NCBI RefSeq assembly: GCF_040954835.1
Contig: NC_090698.1
Location: forward strand, 6,074,501-6,138,500
Length of the DNA: 64,000 bases
DNA from: Lepisosteus oculatus
Lineage: Eukaryota; Chordata; Actinopteri; Semionotiformes; Lepisosteidae
Direction of reading: 5' to 3'
Both the position numbers and the translations under genes were made by a program. The notes beneath the pieces are model-generated. The model made no database searches. It saw only the letters and a list, made by a program, of their open reading frames with translations, and was not told the DNA's origin. Numbering within the stretch: the first letter of the stretch is position 1; the number at the start of each line of letters is the position of its first letter. Positions 25,001 to 41,530 of the stretch are shown one piece after another.

Positions 25001-28000
25001 CCAGCAGCAGTTTTTCCCAGGAGTCTCCCATCCAGGTACTGGACAGGCTCACACCTGCTGAGCTCCAGTGGGCTGCCAGCTGGGAGCTGTGGAGTGATGA
25101 ATGGATTTACAGGCATAAATTCGTCTAGAGCTCTGAACAGCCACACAGCAAAGCCTGACTGGTTTCTTCCTGATTTAACTGACATTTGTTTATTTACTTA
25201 TTTTACTGGAAGTTTGCCTTCACCTGTGAACCTGCAGGCATCTCTCATTGCCTGTGTGTCTGTCGCCCCCTACAGTCCATCATGAAGAACTACGACCACA
25301 ACCTGGATGGCTACATTGCACTGGAGGACTTTGAGAAGATTGCTGCCAGCTTTCCATTCTCCTTCTGCACACAGGAGAGCGACAGGTCAGACACACAGGC
25401 AGACAGACTGAAAACCACCAGGGGAGACAGGCAGTCCCACACACACACCCCGCCAGGAGAGACAGACAGTCACACACACACACCCCGCCAGGAGAGACAG
25501 ACAGTCACACACACACACCCCACCAGGAGAGACAGACAGTCACACACACACACCCTGCCAGGAGAGACAGACAGTCACACACACACACCCCACCAGGAGA
25601 GACAGGCAGTCCCACACACACACCCCGCCAGGAGAGACAGACAGTCACACACACACACCCCGCCAGGAGAGACAGACAGTCCCACACACACACCCCGCCA
25701 GGAGAGACAGACAGTCACACACACACACCCCACCAGGAGAGACAGACAGTCACACACACACACCCCACCAGGAGAGACAGACACCCACACACACACCCCG
25801 CCAGGAGAGACAGGCAGTCCCACACACACACCCCGCCAGGAGAGACAGAAAGTCACACACACACACCCCACCAGGGGAGACAGGCAGCCCCACACACACA
25901 CCCCGCCAGGGGAGACAGGCAGTCCCACACACACACCCCACCAGGGGAGACAGGCAGTCCCACACACACACCCCGCCAGGAGAGACAGGCAGTCACACAC
26001 ACACACCCCACCAGGAGAGACAGGCAGTCCCACACACACACCCCGCCAGGAGAGACAGGCAGTCACACACACACACCCCACCAGGGGAGACAGGCAGCCC
26101 CACACACACACCCCGCCAGGGGAGACAGGCAGTCCCACACACACACCCCGCCAGGAGAGACAGACAGTCACACACACACACCCCGCCAGGGGAGACAGGC
26201 AGCCCCACACACACCCCACCAGGGGAGACAGGCAGTCCCACACACACACCCCGCCAGGAGAGACAGACACCCACACACACACACCCCGCCAGGAGAGACA
26301 GACAGTCACACACACACACCCCGCCAGGAGAGACAGGCAGTCACACACACCCCGCCAGGAGAGACAGACACCCACACACACACCCCGCCAGGGGAGACAG
26401 GCAGCCCCACACACACCCCACCAGGGGAGACAGGCAGTCCCACACACACACCCCGCCAGGAGAGACAGACAGTCACACACACACACCCCGCCAGGAGAGA
26501 CAGGCAGTCACACACACCCCGCCAGGAGAGACAGACACCCACACACACACCCCGCCAGGAGAGACAGACAGTCACACACACACACCCCGCCAGGAGAGAC
26601 AGACACCCACACACACACCCCGCCAGGAGAGACAGACACCCACACACACACCCCGCCAGGAGAGACAGACACCCACACACACCCCACCAGGGGAGACAGG
26701 CAGTCCCACACACACACCCCGCCAGGAGAGACAGACAGTCACACACACACACCCCGCCAGGAGAGACAGACAGTCCCACACACACACCCCGCCAGGAGAG
26801 ACAGGCAGTCCCACACACACACCCCGCCAGGAGAGACAGACAGTCACACACACACACCCCGCCAGGAGAGACAGACAGTCCCACACACACACCCCGCCAG
26901 GAGAGACAGGCAGTCCCACACACCCCGCCAGGAGAGACAGGCAGTCCCACACACACACCCCGCCAGGAGAGACAGGCAGTCCCACACACACACCCCGCCA
27001 GGAGAGACAGGCAGTCCCACACACACACCCCGCCAGGAGAGACAGGCAGTCCCACACACCCCACCAGGGGAGACAGGCAGTCCCACACACACACCCCGCC
27101 AGGAGAGACAGACACCCACACACACACACATCGCCAGGAGAGACAGACACCCACACACACACACATCGCCAGGAGAGACAGACAGCCACAGACAACCCGC
27201 CAGGAGAGACAGACAGACACACACACACACACACACAGACAGAGACACACACACACACACCGCCAGGAGAGACAGACAGACACACACACACACACACAGA
27301 CAGAGACACACACACACACACTGCCAGGAGAGACAGACAGTCAAACACATACACACATCGCCAGGAGAGACAGACAGTCACACACACCCTACCAAGAGAA
27401 ACAGACAGCCACACACACCCAACTAGGAGAAACAGACAGCCCTCCCCTTTCCCTCCTCCTATATCCCCCATTCCCCCTCTCTCTTAGCGCTGCTCTCTCC
27501 TGTTTTAATGATGTGATTTCTGCTCCAGCAGAGTGCTGGACTAACTCAGCGCGGGCTCTGCTCTGTCCAGGCAGGGGGAGATTAGCCGTGAGGAGATCAC
27601 CTCCTACTTCATGCGGGGGATGTCTGTCTGTGCCAAGCTGGGCTTCAACATCCTGCACAACTTCCAGGAGACAACGTACAAGAGGCCCACCTTCTGCGAC
27701 GCCTGCGGGGGCTTTGTGAGGCACCTCGTCTGTCTCTGTATCTCTCTCCTTCGCACTGTCTCTCCCTCTACCACTGTCATCCCCACTGTCTTTCTCACTC
27801 TGCAAGTCCCTATCTCTCTCGCTGTGTCAGTGTACTTACTCTTACTCTGGAGGTGTAACTCAACCTCACTCTGTGTAACTGCTGTCTGACTCAACCCCAC
27901 TCTGTGTAACTGCTGTGTGACTCAACCCCACTCTGTGTAACTGCTGTGTGAGTCAACCCCACTCTGTGTAACTGCTGTGTGACTACACCCCACTCTGTGT

Positions 28001-30857
28001 AACTTCTGTGTGACTCAACCCCACTCTGTGTAACTGCTGTGTGACTCAACCTCACTCTGTGTAACCGCTGTGTGACTACACCCCACTCTGTGTAACCGCT
28101 GTGTGACTACACCCCACTCTGTGTAACTGCTCTGTGACTCAACCCCACTCTGTGTAACTGCTGTCTGACTCAACCCCACTCTGTGTAACTGCTGTGTGAC
28201 TCAACCCCACTCTGTGTAACTGCTGTGTGACTACACCCCACTCAGTGTAACTGCTGTGTGACTCAACCCCACTCAGTGTAACTGCTGTGTGACTCAACCC
28301 CACTCTGTGTAACTGCTGTGTGACTCAACCCCACTCTGTGTAACTGCTGTCTGACTCAACCCCACTCTGTGTAACTGCTGTGTGACTCAACCCCACTCTG
28401 TGTAACTGCTGTGTGACTCAACCCCACTCTGTGTAACTGCTGTGTAATTAATGTCCAATCTGAGAAACTTCAGTGTAATATATGTTCCCTCTGAGTAACC
28501 ACTGTGTAACTGACCCCCACTCTGTAAGTGCAGTGTAGTTCAGGTCCACTCTGAGTAACTGCTGTATATGTCTCCTGTCTTTCAGCTCTGGGGAGTCATC
28601 AAACAGGGCTATCGCTGCAGAGGTAAGACAAGCCTTTCATACGCCAACAGCCTCTTCCACATCACCATAACAACCAGCTCACTACTATAAGAACACAGCG
28701 AGCAGCACGTCCGATGCTTTTCTGTACTAACCAGAATATCGCCGTGCCCAGTGCTGACCAGTCCCTCTGTTACTGGCCACAGTGCCGGGCGCTGACCAGT
28801 TCCTCTGTTACTGTGAGACTGACCAGTCCCTCTGTTACTGTGAGACTGACCAGTCCCTCTGTTACTGGCCGCCGTGCCTGGCGCTGACCAGTCCCTCTGT
28901 TACTGTCTGACGTGCCCGGCACTGACCAGTCCCTCTGTTACTGTGAGACTGACCAGTCCCTCTGTTACTGGCTGCCGTGCCCGGTGCTGACCAGTCCCTC
29001 TGTTACTTTGAGACTGACCAGTCCCTCTGTTACTGGCCGCCGTGCCCGGCGCTGACCAGTCACTCAGTTACCGCCGCCGTGCCCGGTGCTGACCAGTCCC
29101 TCAGTTACCGCCGCCGTGCCAGGTGCTGACCAGTCCCTCTCTCTGTCCAGACTGCGGGGTGAACTGTCACCGGCACTGTAAGGACCAGGTGGTGCTGGAG
29201 TGCCACAAGCGCTTCCCCGTGCTGCCCGGCGATGCCCCGCCTTCCTGCCCCTCCACGCCAGCCCCCGAGACCTGCAGCAAGACCCACAGCTGGAGTGAGT
29301 GACCCCTCTGCCTCCCGGAACTGCCCCGCCTGTCCGCGCTAGCGCAGCAAAAACAAATCCACACCCTCTCGTTAGCCCGGACGACCCGGAAAACCTGGTG
29401 CCGCGAGGAAATCGAGCACAGCGCCATCGCGGTATCCACACGGAAACGAGACACGATCAGATCACTTAATTGGCCAGATACAATGTCTTGCATTAGGAAT
29501 TTGTCTCCTCACAGACCCCAGCTGGCTCTCCATGAGACACACAGACAGGGAGAGAAGCTGGGGGTCAGAGCGCAGGGTCAGCCATTGATACGGCGCCCCT
29601 GGAGCAGCTGGGGTGAAGGGCCTCGCTCAGGGGCCCAACGGAGTAGGATTCCTCTGCCGGCCGTGGGATACGAACTGGCAACCCTCCAGCCACAGGTGGC
29701 GGAGGCGCAGGTCCTCGGCCACAGAGCCACAGCTCCGCCCCTGCGTGCCAACAAGAATCAGAAAACAGCAGATTACAGAAAACAGCTAGATCAGGAGAGA
29801 ACAGCTGAGTACATGAGACAGCAGAGGTTATGTCCCGGGGTGAATGCGAAGCCAGAGGTCTCACACACTTACAGCTATGACCAATTTTCCCCGAAGCCAG
29901 AATGTCTCTGGACTGCGGGAGGAAATGCACGCGAATACGAGGAGAGCACGCAAACTCCACACAGACAGCACCCCAGGTCCGGCTCTGTTAGGCAGCAACG
30001 CGCCGATTCGAAGATTTTCAGGAGCACAGGTGCACTGCGCCCGTCTCCCCCGGTCACGGTGCTGCCCCTCTCTGCCCCCCAGGCTCGGAAGAGGACGCCT
30101 TCGTGTTCCCCCAGGGCGGGGGCGGGGGCGCGGAGCGCGGCGAGGGCCTCCAGGGCCGCTCCCGGTCGCTGGGGCCCGGGATGGACTCGGCCCGCTGGGT
30201 CTCGCAGCTCTCGGACCGCTCCACCCAGACGGACCCGGGGGTCTGGACCCCGGGCCCCGTGGACAGAGGGGGCAGGACGGACCCCAGCTCGCCCGCCCCG
30301 GGACCCCTGCCGCCCCTGCAGAGGGCGCACCCCGCGGAGAAGGTCAGCAGACGAGAAACCCGCGGAGGGTGGTGGTGGGCGGGGGGGGAATGTGATCCCG
30401 GGGAATCAAATCTCACTGCTGCACGGGGCTCAGTTTCCCCGGCAACGCTCATCTGGACGGGCCGGACAGCTCCGCACAGCTCCTGGACGGGACGATCAAC
30501 TGCCACGTGAAAACAAAATGGCTACAATCCCAGCGGGAGACAGAACTGCGTTTCTCCGTGCAGAAAACATGGGAGCGCACTGCGGTGTACCTCCAGAACA
30601 GGTCCTCTGTTTGCATCAGATCTCAATCTGTCTCTCTCTCTCTCACACAGGCGTCTGAGCGCCCCCTGCGGGAGAAACCGAGCCCCTGCGCCAGCCAGCT
30701 GCGCCGACAGAACCAGGACCGTGGGTCGCTGGTGTCCCAGAGGTCGCTGAGGTCACAGGGGTCCCAGGCCTCGCTGGGGGCCGGGGAGTCTCCGCCTGTC
30801 TCCTTCCTCATCATGAAGATGGAGGAGCTGCAGCTACCGCGGAACGCCAAGACCTGA
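13089..30857 (+). CDS. rasgrp4: RAS guanyl-releasing protein 4 (17 coding exons, 777 aa)
   Basis: Ras exchange factor that loads GTP on Ras when diacylglycerol and calcium rise. Coding exons: 13089-13111, 13291-13490, 17103-17208, 18931-18993, 19424-19555, 20060-20213, 20383-20556, 22162-22278, 22740-23015, 23602-23682, 24383-24487, 25276-25385, 27571-27715, 28586-28622, 29151-29294, 30083-30342, 30651-30857. All phases agree. The REM domain covers about residues 60-180 and the CDC25 catalytic domain about 195-440 ([48 protein letters not shown]). The first EF-hand loop is intact ([12 protein letters not shown]). The second is degenerate ([12 protein letters not shown], no Asp at position 1). 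A C1 zinc finger follows at about 543-592 with all His/Cys ligands. The N-terminus ([14 protein letters not shown]) matches RASGRP4 rather than RASGRP1-3, and FAM98C as neighbour supports this. Exon 1 encodes only MSETERR and is short but phase-consistent. The low-complexity tail (exons 16-17) is the least certain part. Intron 3 appears to be AT-AC; all others are GT-AG. Confidence 0.93.
13503..14112 (+). repeat. GA-rich minisatellite in RASGRP4 intron 2
   Basis: Starts 13 bases after the exon 2 donor. Units resemble GGGATCTGACAGAGGAAGAG then AGGGATGGAGAGAG, about 34-46 bases long, repeated some 16 times with length variation. The opposite strand shows long Ser/Pro/Leu frames that are only repeat shadows. 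Confidence 0.9.
14517..14710 (-). mobile_element. 3' end of a LINE (truncated), RASGRP4 intron 2
   Basis: Begins TTCAATTCACAAAGCTTTAT then TGGCATGACCAATGAG, the same 3' end as the longer copy at 15472. It shares ACATTTACAATATAGACACA and GGAGCATTATTGAGAGACAG. It contains no coding sequence and lies antisense to RASGRP4. Confidence 0.85.
14736..14905. repeat. CT-rich simple repeat, RASGRP4 intron 2
   Basis: Imperfect CTCTCTCCCTGTCTGTCTCT units. Confidence 0.85.
15060..15471. repeat. CA-rich degenerate minisatellite, left part
   Basis: Repeats of the type ACACACAGCAGACACACACG then CTCTGATACACACTCAACAG. The same composition resumes at 16707-16960, so the LINE between them was probably inserted into one array. 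Confidence 0.85.
15472..16706 (-). mobile_element. 5'-truncated LINE with reverse transcriptase and C-terminal Cys/His domain
   Basis: Read on the minus strand, the element starts inside the reverse transcriptase active site ([20 protein letters not shown] at 16647-16706). It continues through [16 protein letters not shown] and a thumb/linker region (16032-16328). It then encodes a C-terminal Cys/His cluster, [20 protein letters not shown] then C, at about 15775-15845. The 3' end is ATAAAGCACCTTGAATTGAA with a short GAATT tandem tail. Frames are broken, so it is inactive. The clade is probably an I/Nimb- or L2-like fish LINE, but I cannot fix it. It lies in RASGRP4 intron 2. Confidence 0.85.
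16707..16960. repeat. CA-rich degenerate minisatellite, right part
   Basis: Continues the pattern of 15060-15471 (ACACTGATACACACTCAACA then GATACACACTGATTC) immediately after the truncated LINE. Confidence 0.85.
17436..18010 (+). mobile_element. 5S rRNA-derived SINE, copy A (full length)
   Basis: The 5' 110 bases are a diverged 5S rRNA (GCCATATCACCCTGCAACTC ... GTACCTGGATGGGAGACCTC CTGGGAAAA). They keep the internal promoter block that corresponds to TGGATGGGAGACCGCCTGGG. A body of about 430 bases follows and ends AAAAGCACTATATAAATGTA AGCAATTATTATTATT. It sits inside RASGRP4 intron 3. The structure is that of SINE3-type elements. Confidence 0.88.
18240..18720. repeat. Degenerate CTGAACTGA-type repeat, RASGRP4 intron 3
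   Basis: Loose repeats of CTGTGCTGAACTGAGCTG-like words, interrupted at 18534-18640 by a fold-back element. Confidence 0.6.
18534..18640. mobile_element. Fold-back element (MITE-like), copy 1
   Basis: Nearly the whole element is an inverted repeat. The left arm starts GGAACAAGTAAAAGTTTATT then CCAAGCTGAAAAGAAAAGAG. The right arm ends CTTTTCTTTTCAACCTGGAA then TAAACCTTTACTTGTTCC, and the loop is short. Downstream CTGCAGCCTACACATGCTGA is shared with copy 2 at 62888-63062, so the element may extend about 40 bases further. Confidence 0.85.
19160..19423 (+). repeat. 60-bp minisatellite ending at the RASGRP4 exon 5 acceptor
   Basis: Four copies of a unit with AGTGCAGTGTTAATGTACTG, GAGTGTCCAGTCAGTGTGTC and TGTATTAACCCCTCTCTCTC. 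Each unit carries a pyrimidine tract plus CAG. In the last copy that tract and CAG form the real 3' splice site of intron 4 (CTCTCTCAG at 19415-19423). Confidence 0.92.
19600..19915. repeat. GA-rich repeat, RASGRP4 intron 5
   Basis: Purine-only tract of AGAGAGGAGAGGGGAGGAAG-type units, long enough to form triplex-prone mirror sequence. Confidence 0.9.
20572..22090. repeat. 1.5-kb CACACTCT simple-sequence array, RASGRP4 intron 7
   Basis: Built from CACACTCTCACT and CCCCACTCACACTC words in irregular order, with almost no other sequence. It fills nearly all of intron 7. Open frames of 570-650 codons pass through it because the words contain no stop codons. They are not genes. Confidence 0.95.
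23016..23325. repeat. GA-rich repeats, RASGRP4 intron 9
   Basis: GGAGAGGAATGGACTGGGAC then AGAG-type units run from the exon 9 donor and grade into GGAGGAAAGGGAGAGAGAGA-like sequence. Confidence 0.8.
23330..23455 (+). mobile_element. 3' end of a LINE, RASGRP4 intron 9
   Basis: A short 3'-terminal fragment ends CTAATAAAGCACCTTGAATT then GAATTGAATTGAG, the same terminus and GAATT tail as the copy at 15472 but in the opposite orientation. Confidence 0.8.
23690..24180. repeat. Degenerate ACAGTACAGCACA-type repeat, RASGRP4 intron 10
   Basis: Loose, strongly diverged tandem words such as AACAGTACAGTATAGAACAG. No coding signal. Confidence 0.6.
24555..25085 (-). mobile_element. 5S rRNA-derived SINE, copy B
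   Basis: Reverse orientation. It starts with the 3' tail (TGGCTTACACTTGTATAGCG CTTTTCTGGACACTCCACTC) and ends with the reverse complement of the 5S-like head (CAGGAGTCTCCCATCCAGGT then ACTGGACAGGCTCACACC). The extreme 5' end is diverged. It sits in RASGRP4 intron 11. Confidence 0.87.
25387..27430. repeat. 2-kb minisatellite filling RASGRP4 intron 12
   Basis: About 58 copies of a unit near 34-36 bases (CACACACACACCCCGCCAGG then AGAGACAGACAGTC), beginning right after the exon 12 donor. Length variation comes from the CA tract and an AGTC/ACCC switch. Stops are rare in every frame, so exon 12 could be read in frame for about 680 further codons if the intron were kept. Confidence 0.95.
27872..28443. 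repeat. 31-bp minisatellite, RASGRP4 intron 13
   Basis: About 18 copies of CTCAACCCCACTCTGTGTAA then CTGCTGTGTGA. Diverged copies continue to about 28580, just before the exon 14 acceptor. Confidence 0.93.
28740..29140. repeat. GACCAGTCCCTCTGTTACTG-type minisatellite, RASGRP4 intron 14
   Basis: Roughly 11 irregular units, some carrying GCCGCCGTGCCCGGCGCT and others TGAGACT. The array runs up to the pyrimidine tract of the exon 15 acceptor. Confidence 0.88.
29515..29745 (-). mobile_element. V-SINE-like tRNA-derived SINE, RASGRP4 intron 15
   Basis: On the minus strand it begins GGGGCGGAGCTGTGGCTCTG then TGGCCGAGGACC, a tRNA-like head. A B-box-like GTTCGTATCCC follows. A conserved block then reads CGTTGGGCCCCTGAGCGAGG and continues CCCTTCACCCCAGCTGCTCC. 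That block is characteristic of the V-SINE central domain of fishes. The family name is from memory. Confidence 0.7.
29860..29990. repeat. Dispersed fish repeat fragment, RASGRP4 intron 15
   Basis: Contains GTCTCTGGACTGCGGGAGGA then AATGCACGCGAATACGAGGA and GCAAACTCCACACAGACAGC. I recall this phrase set from repeats spread through fish genomes but cannot name the family with confidence. Confidence 0.5.
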
Positions 30858-31838
30858 GCGGACACTCGGACGCCACCCCGCCAGTCCCTGCCTGCCCAGA
30901 CTCCCCTGACCCCCAACTACCCCCACGCCCGCCACCATGACGAACAGCATGAACTCGTCCCAGCACACTCCCGTCGTCCAGCCCGTCCGCTGTCGGGGTT
31001 CCCTCTTGTGAAAAGCAGCGCCGCGCTCGGACGGAGGATGGAGGAATCATCGCTTCGGGGGCGGCCCGGCGCAGACGCGTCAAGGCCGACAGGATATCGC
31101 CCCGCGAGGCTCGCTGGGGAACGTTTGCCCAGCAATCTGCTGACGCTGCGGCTGGTCGCCTGTGGAAACGCCGCGCGATCCCCAGTAAACCAGGGGCTGA
31201 GACGGCGGCTGGCCCAGCGGGGTCTCCAGGACCTCTCACTAACACAGACCGGATCAGGTCTTTTTACTGCCACTTCTACTGCTTCACCTCCGAATGTTTC
31301 TGGTCCGGAATGTCTCCAAGGTCGCAGGTGCGAGGAGCAAGGCCGTCCAGGACCACCCACAGCGAGTCACACAGCCGCCTTAACAGTCGTGGGACCCTGG
31401 GGCAGGATCGGGGTCCACGCGGTTCCCAAAAGCCCAGAACCCTTAGAACAGTTTCCTGTGGCACCCCATGGGGAACGGCCTTGGTGTATGTGTCTCCAGT
31501 GTACGCTGTCCAGGTCTCCCAGCTCTAGACAGGGAACGCACTGGTAAGACATGAGCTGTAATGGATTTGCCTCTGCCTGGTTTTTGAGCCCAAGTCAAGT
31601 TTTGTGAAAGATCCCTCAGGGGCTGGAAATGCACACGGTTCAGTCCGAAGAGCGCCGCACAAACGCTGAAAGACTGAAAGACCAGCAACCAGCTAGATTC
31701 ATCCAGGGTAACATCAGGGTGGTAACAACAATTCAGCAACTCCAGTGCACTTCAGAACCATCTTGCTTGCTTGAAGATCAGGTTTTTGAACAGTGAAACT
31801 GAAATTAACAATAATTTGCAACATGAAAGAAAAGGCAG

Positions 31839-31869
<31 letters not shown>

Positions 31870-33413
31870 CGTGCGCGTGTGTGTGCGAGCGAGCGTGAGC
31901 ACTGGTCAGGAAACATCAAGCCATTCCTTCGCAGTGCACAGCAAGAAACAGATCCCAACAGGCAATACGATAAAGTTGCAATGGCAGCGCCACCGACACT
32001 GGCCCCTTCTCGGCCTGCCCCCTGCTGGCCATTGAAGTGATGGCAGGTATCTGACAGCAAGAGGGACGGCCAACCCAGGGCTCCTGGGTTTCCACACACC
32101 TCTCACCTGTGGTGTGTAAGTGCCCGGTGGGGAATCTGCAGTTTGTTTGGGAGTTGCTTAATTATTTGTCACCAGTTCATGATGTTCATACGTTGCAGAG
32201 CTCCGTATAAACTGTGAGGGTGCCCTCAGATCTCCATGTAAACACTGAGGGGCCATACAGGGCTCCATATAACCCTAAGGAAGCGATGAGGAGAGAGGAG
32301 CCACTGAGCTCTGTCTGTGCTCCTCCAGCTCCTGCCTTCCAGAGCAACAGCAATAATAAGAAAGGCAATAAGCTCAGACTGCCAATTCACCTCTTCCACA
32401 AAAAGCCTTTCTGACCTTCTACTGTATCTCCCTCTCCCCTCTTCCTCCCAGTATGACTCTCTGCCTCTCTCCTCTTCCTCCCTGTACCTAGATCACCTTT
32501 GCATCACTCTTTCCTCCTTGTATTGCAATCACCCCTTCTCTGTACCCCTCCCTCCCCATCACCCCTCTCTACCCCTCCCTGTCCCTCTCCATTATCCCTC
32601 CTCTCTGTACCCCTCCCTCCCCATCACCCTCTCTCTACCCCTCCCTCCCCTCTCTGTCCCTCTCCATTATCCCTCCTCTCTGTACCCCTCCCTCCCCATT
32701 ACTCCCCCAGTCACCCCTCCCTCTCCATTATCCCTCCTCTCTGTACCCCTCCCTCCCCATTACTCCCCCAGTCACCCCTCCCTCTCCATTATCCCTCCTC
32801 TCTGTACCCCTCCCTCCCCATCACTCCCCCAGTCACCCCTCCCTCTCCATTATCCCTCCTCTCTGTACCCCTCCCTCCCCATTACTCCCCCAGTCACCCC
32901 TCCCTCTCCATTATCCCTCCTCTCTGTACCCCTCCCTCCCCATTACTCCCCCAGTCACCCCTCTCTCTCCATTATCCCTCCTCTCTGTACCCCTCCCTCC
33001 CCATTACTCCCCCAGTCACCCCTCTCTCTCCATTATCCCTCCTCTCTGTACCCCTCCCTCCCCATTACTCCCCCAGTCACCCCACTCTCCACATTATCCC
33101 TCCTCTCTGTACCCCTCCCTCCCCATCACTCCCCCAGTCACCCCTCTCTCTCCATTATCCCCCCTCTCCCTCAGTTTCTGACTCCTTCTCTGCCCCCCCT
33201 CTTCACACTTACTGCACTGCCAGAAACAGACTTGATGCTCTTTTATTTAAAACAACAAAAGTAGATCTTATTTATTGAATCTGTGCATTAATGTTTTTTT
33301 AAACACTTAAAATGTTTTGTAGCAGAAATGCAATGTGATTGTTTTATTTCTGTATGGAAAAAGAATTTTTCATCTTGAGGGCATTAGACCCTAAATGAGA
33401 ATGTTTTAATAAA
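30858..33413 (+). other. Putative RASGRP4 3' UTR, with minisatellite
   Basis: No gene is recognised between the RASGRP4 stop and about 33400. The first plain AATAAA on the plus strand that I see downstream is at 33408-33413, followed by an A-run. A GT/GCGT microsatellite lies at 31839-31890. The UTR end is inference, and a shorter transcript is possible. Confidence 0.35.
32430..33175. repeat. 61-bp pyrimidine-rich minisatellite
   Basis: About nine copies of a unit containing CCCCTCCCTCCCCATTACTC, CCCCAGTCACCCCTCCCTCT and CCATTATCCCTCCTCTCTGT. Internal copies are near identical. It lies between RASGRP4 and FAM98C, possibly inside a long RASGRP4 3' UTR. Confidence 0.93.
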
Positions 33414-35154
33414 AAAAAAATGGAATTACATCTGATTTTGTCACCCACTAATTTGTAAATTTTCTTTAGTAACAGCCGTAGCAATATCTGGAGGAGTAAC
33501 AGCATGTAGCAGGAGTAACAGTAGTCGTTAAAGCAGTACCAATAGTAGCAACAAAGGTGTTAGTCTAACAGTGTAACTGCAGAGTCAGTAAGATCGGTAG
33601 TGTTTAGTAGCAGCAGCAGGTATATTGACTATACTAGTAGCAGCATATGTAGTAACTATAGCAGGAGCAGGTATCCTAATATCCCTCTGCATCAACCATC
33701 CACACACCAACGCTTGGAGAGGAATAAATATCCTGGTAAGGACACTTACTTTCAGTCCTTGCTATTCCAGCCACACCTGGAATAGCGTACACGCACGCGC
33801 ACGCACGCACGCACACTCGCACGCCCGCACGCCCGCTCGCACGCCCGCTCGCACTTCTGTACGGGGAAGACCTCCCGCCAGCCCCCTCTGCTCTCACCTG
33901 CTAGGCCAGACCTCATGAGAGGTCAGCACTGGGATTGTACAGCAGCACAGTGGAGACACCTTCCCAGATACCGTATGAACACCAGCAATACACACAACAC
34001 GTCAACATACACACACACACACACTCTCTGGTACGCACACTGTCTGATAAACACAAACAACGCTGAATATAAAAAAAAAGACCCCAAAGAAGGACAATGT
34101 TTTTATTCAAACAAAATATGCCTCTTAGATTGAGATTGATTTACAAGAATAACGCAATTATTTAAAGTTTAAAGTTCAATTAAAGCTCTGAAATTTTACA
34201 TTGACCCCAACATAACTATACCCATTTTATTTGAGAATTAGTAATAACTCTAATACCTTGCAGTCTCTCTGCTTCCCATCATACTACCAAATCCATAACC
34301 ATTTGCGGTTTTTGTTAAGACAGTGCAATCAGTTAGCTCACCGATTAGTGAATGTACAGTCTAGTCTAGTGTCAGAAATAACAGAATACTGTGGGCTGTG
34401 ATGAGATAAACCCTTGTTATTTTCCAGAAACCAAGAATCAACATTTTTTGCAAGGAGCAGAGGTGCCTCCTACTAGCAAGACTGGCAATTGAAAAAAAAT
34501 AGTTACTAACGGATCTCCAGGAGAAAGATCTCTACATACCTTATTAAATATGTTGGCAGAGATCACTGAACCAGTTTGTCGTGATCAAACCTAACAAGCA
34601 CGGCACCAGCAGTAACGCTAACACACCAAAAACCAAGAACAGCCCACACTGGAAGAAACTTTTAGATACATACTGGGATAAAAAAATATATAGATATACA
34701 TACATGTGCATATACATTTAATCACATACAGTGCATTCCTCTGGTGATTCAATGATTTTGCTGCACAATGTCTCCAACAGTCCACTGTACACAGAAACAC
34801 AACACACAGAAGAGTTAACCCAGAAGAGAAAGAAACACACAAAACAAATTAAAACACAACCACACAACCTGCTTTGTTGTGCATAAATCAAATTAAGGTT
34901 TCAGACAAAACCATATATTGATGTCTCTGTCTTTGTCTCCTCCTCAACTGTCTCTCCCCCCATCCCCTCCTCCTCCTCCTCCCCCCTCTGTCTCTCCCCC
35001 CCTCCTCCACTCCTCCTACCCTCCTCTGTCTCTCCTCCACTCCTCCTACCCTCCTCTGTCTCTCCCCCCCTGTCTCCGCTCCCTCTCGTTCCTCACCTGT
35101 GTCTGGAGGTCAGCAGTACGTGATGCCCGGGAGTGGACAGGCTCCTCCTCTTCC
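33414..35154. other. RASGRP4-FAM98C interval, including probable FAM98C 3' UTR
   Basis: Contains AGTAACAGCAG-type degenerate trinucleotides (33480-33660), a CGCACGCA microsatellite (33785-33850) and a CT-rich tract (34935-35090). On the minus strand a possible polyadenylation signal AATAAA for FAM98C lies at 34102-34107, about 1.05 kb past its stop. No other gene recognised. Confidence 0.4.
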
Positions 35155-41062
<5,908 letters not shown>

Positions 41063-41530
41063 GAGGCTCTCGAAACAGCTCTAATTTGCTATAAAATAAA
41101 AGATACACTGAGCACTTGGCAACAATAACGCCGCAAAACACTTCCTGGTTTTGCGACTACCAATGCCATCGAACGAACTAGGCATTACTAGACCCTCACA
41201 GATTACATTGCTGATGATTGGCCATGTCCTGACTAATTCATCTTAATCATTTAAAATTTAGCAAGCAATGTAAATGTTATATGACTGGAATATGAATGTG
41301 AGACCGGGTTTATTTTCCAACCTTTGAATACAAAAAAAGACTTAGTTCAGTCTTTGGAAAAAAAACCTACACTAACCATAATTTATTCCCAGGTCCGCCT
41401 GCTCTTTTGTGGTTAAGTTTACTCATTGCTGCTTTCGAATGAAGAAACCATGTATTGCCTACACCATAAATTTTAATAAAAATAACTTGTAAAAAGCTTA
41501 TAACTTGTAAAAATAACTTATATGTAAAAA
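41063..41530 (-). promoter_or_regulatory. FAM98C upstream region
   Basis: Between the FAM98C ATG and the first downstream SINE there is AT-rich sequence without an obvious CpG island or TATA box. The promoter must lie here or in the SINE-bearing stretch beyond. Assignment is by position only. Confidence 0.3.

Noticed and set aside
25186..27471. Long open frames on both strands (746 codons +, up to 337 codons -)
   Set aside because: They translate the 34-36-bp intron 12 minisatellite. Only 25276-25385 is a real exon.
29483..30658. 391-codon open frame on the plus strand
   Set aside because: It crosses SINE and other repeat sequence in RASGRP4 intron 15 and reads exon 16 in the wrong frame. 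The exon 15-16-17 phase shows the true frame.
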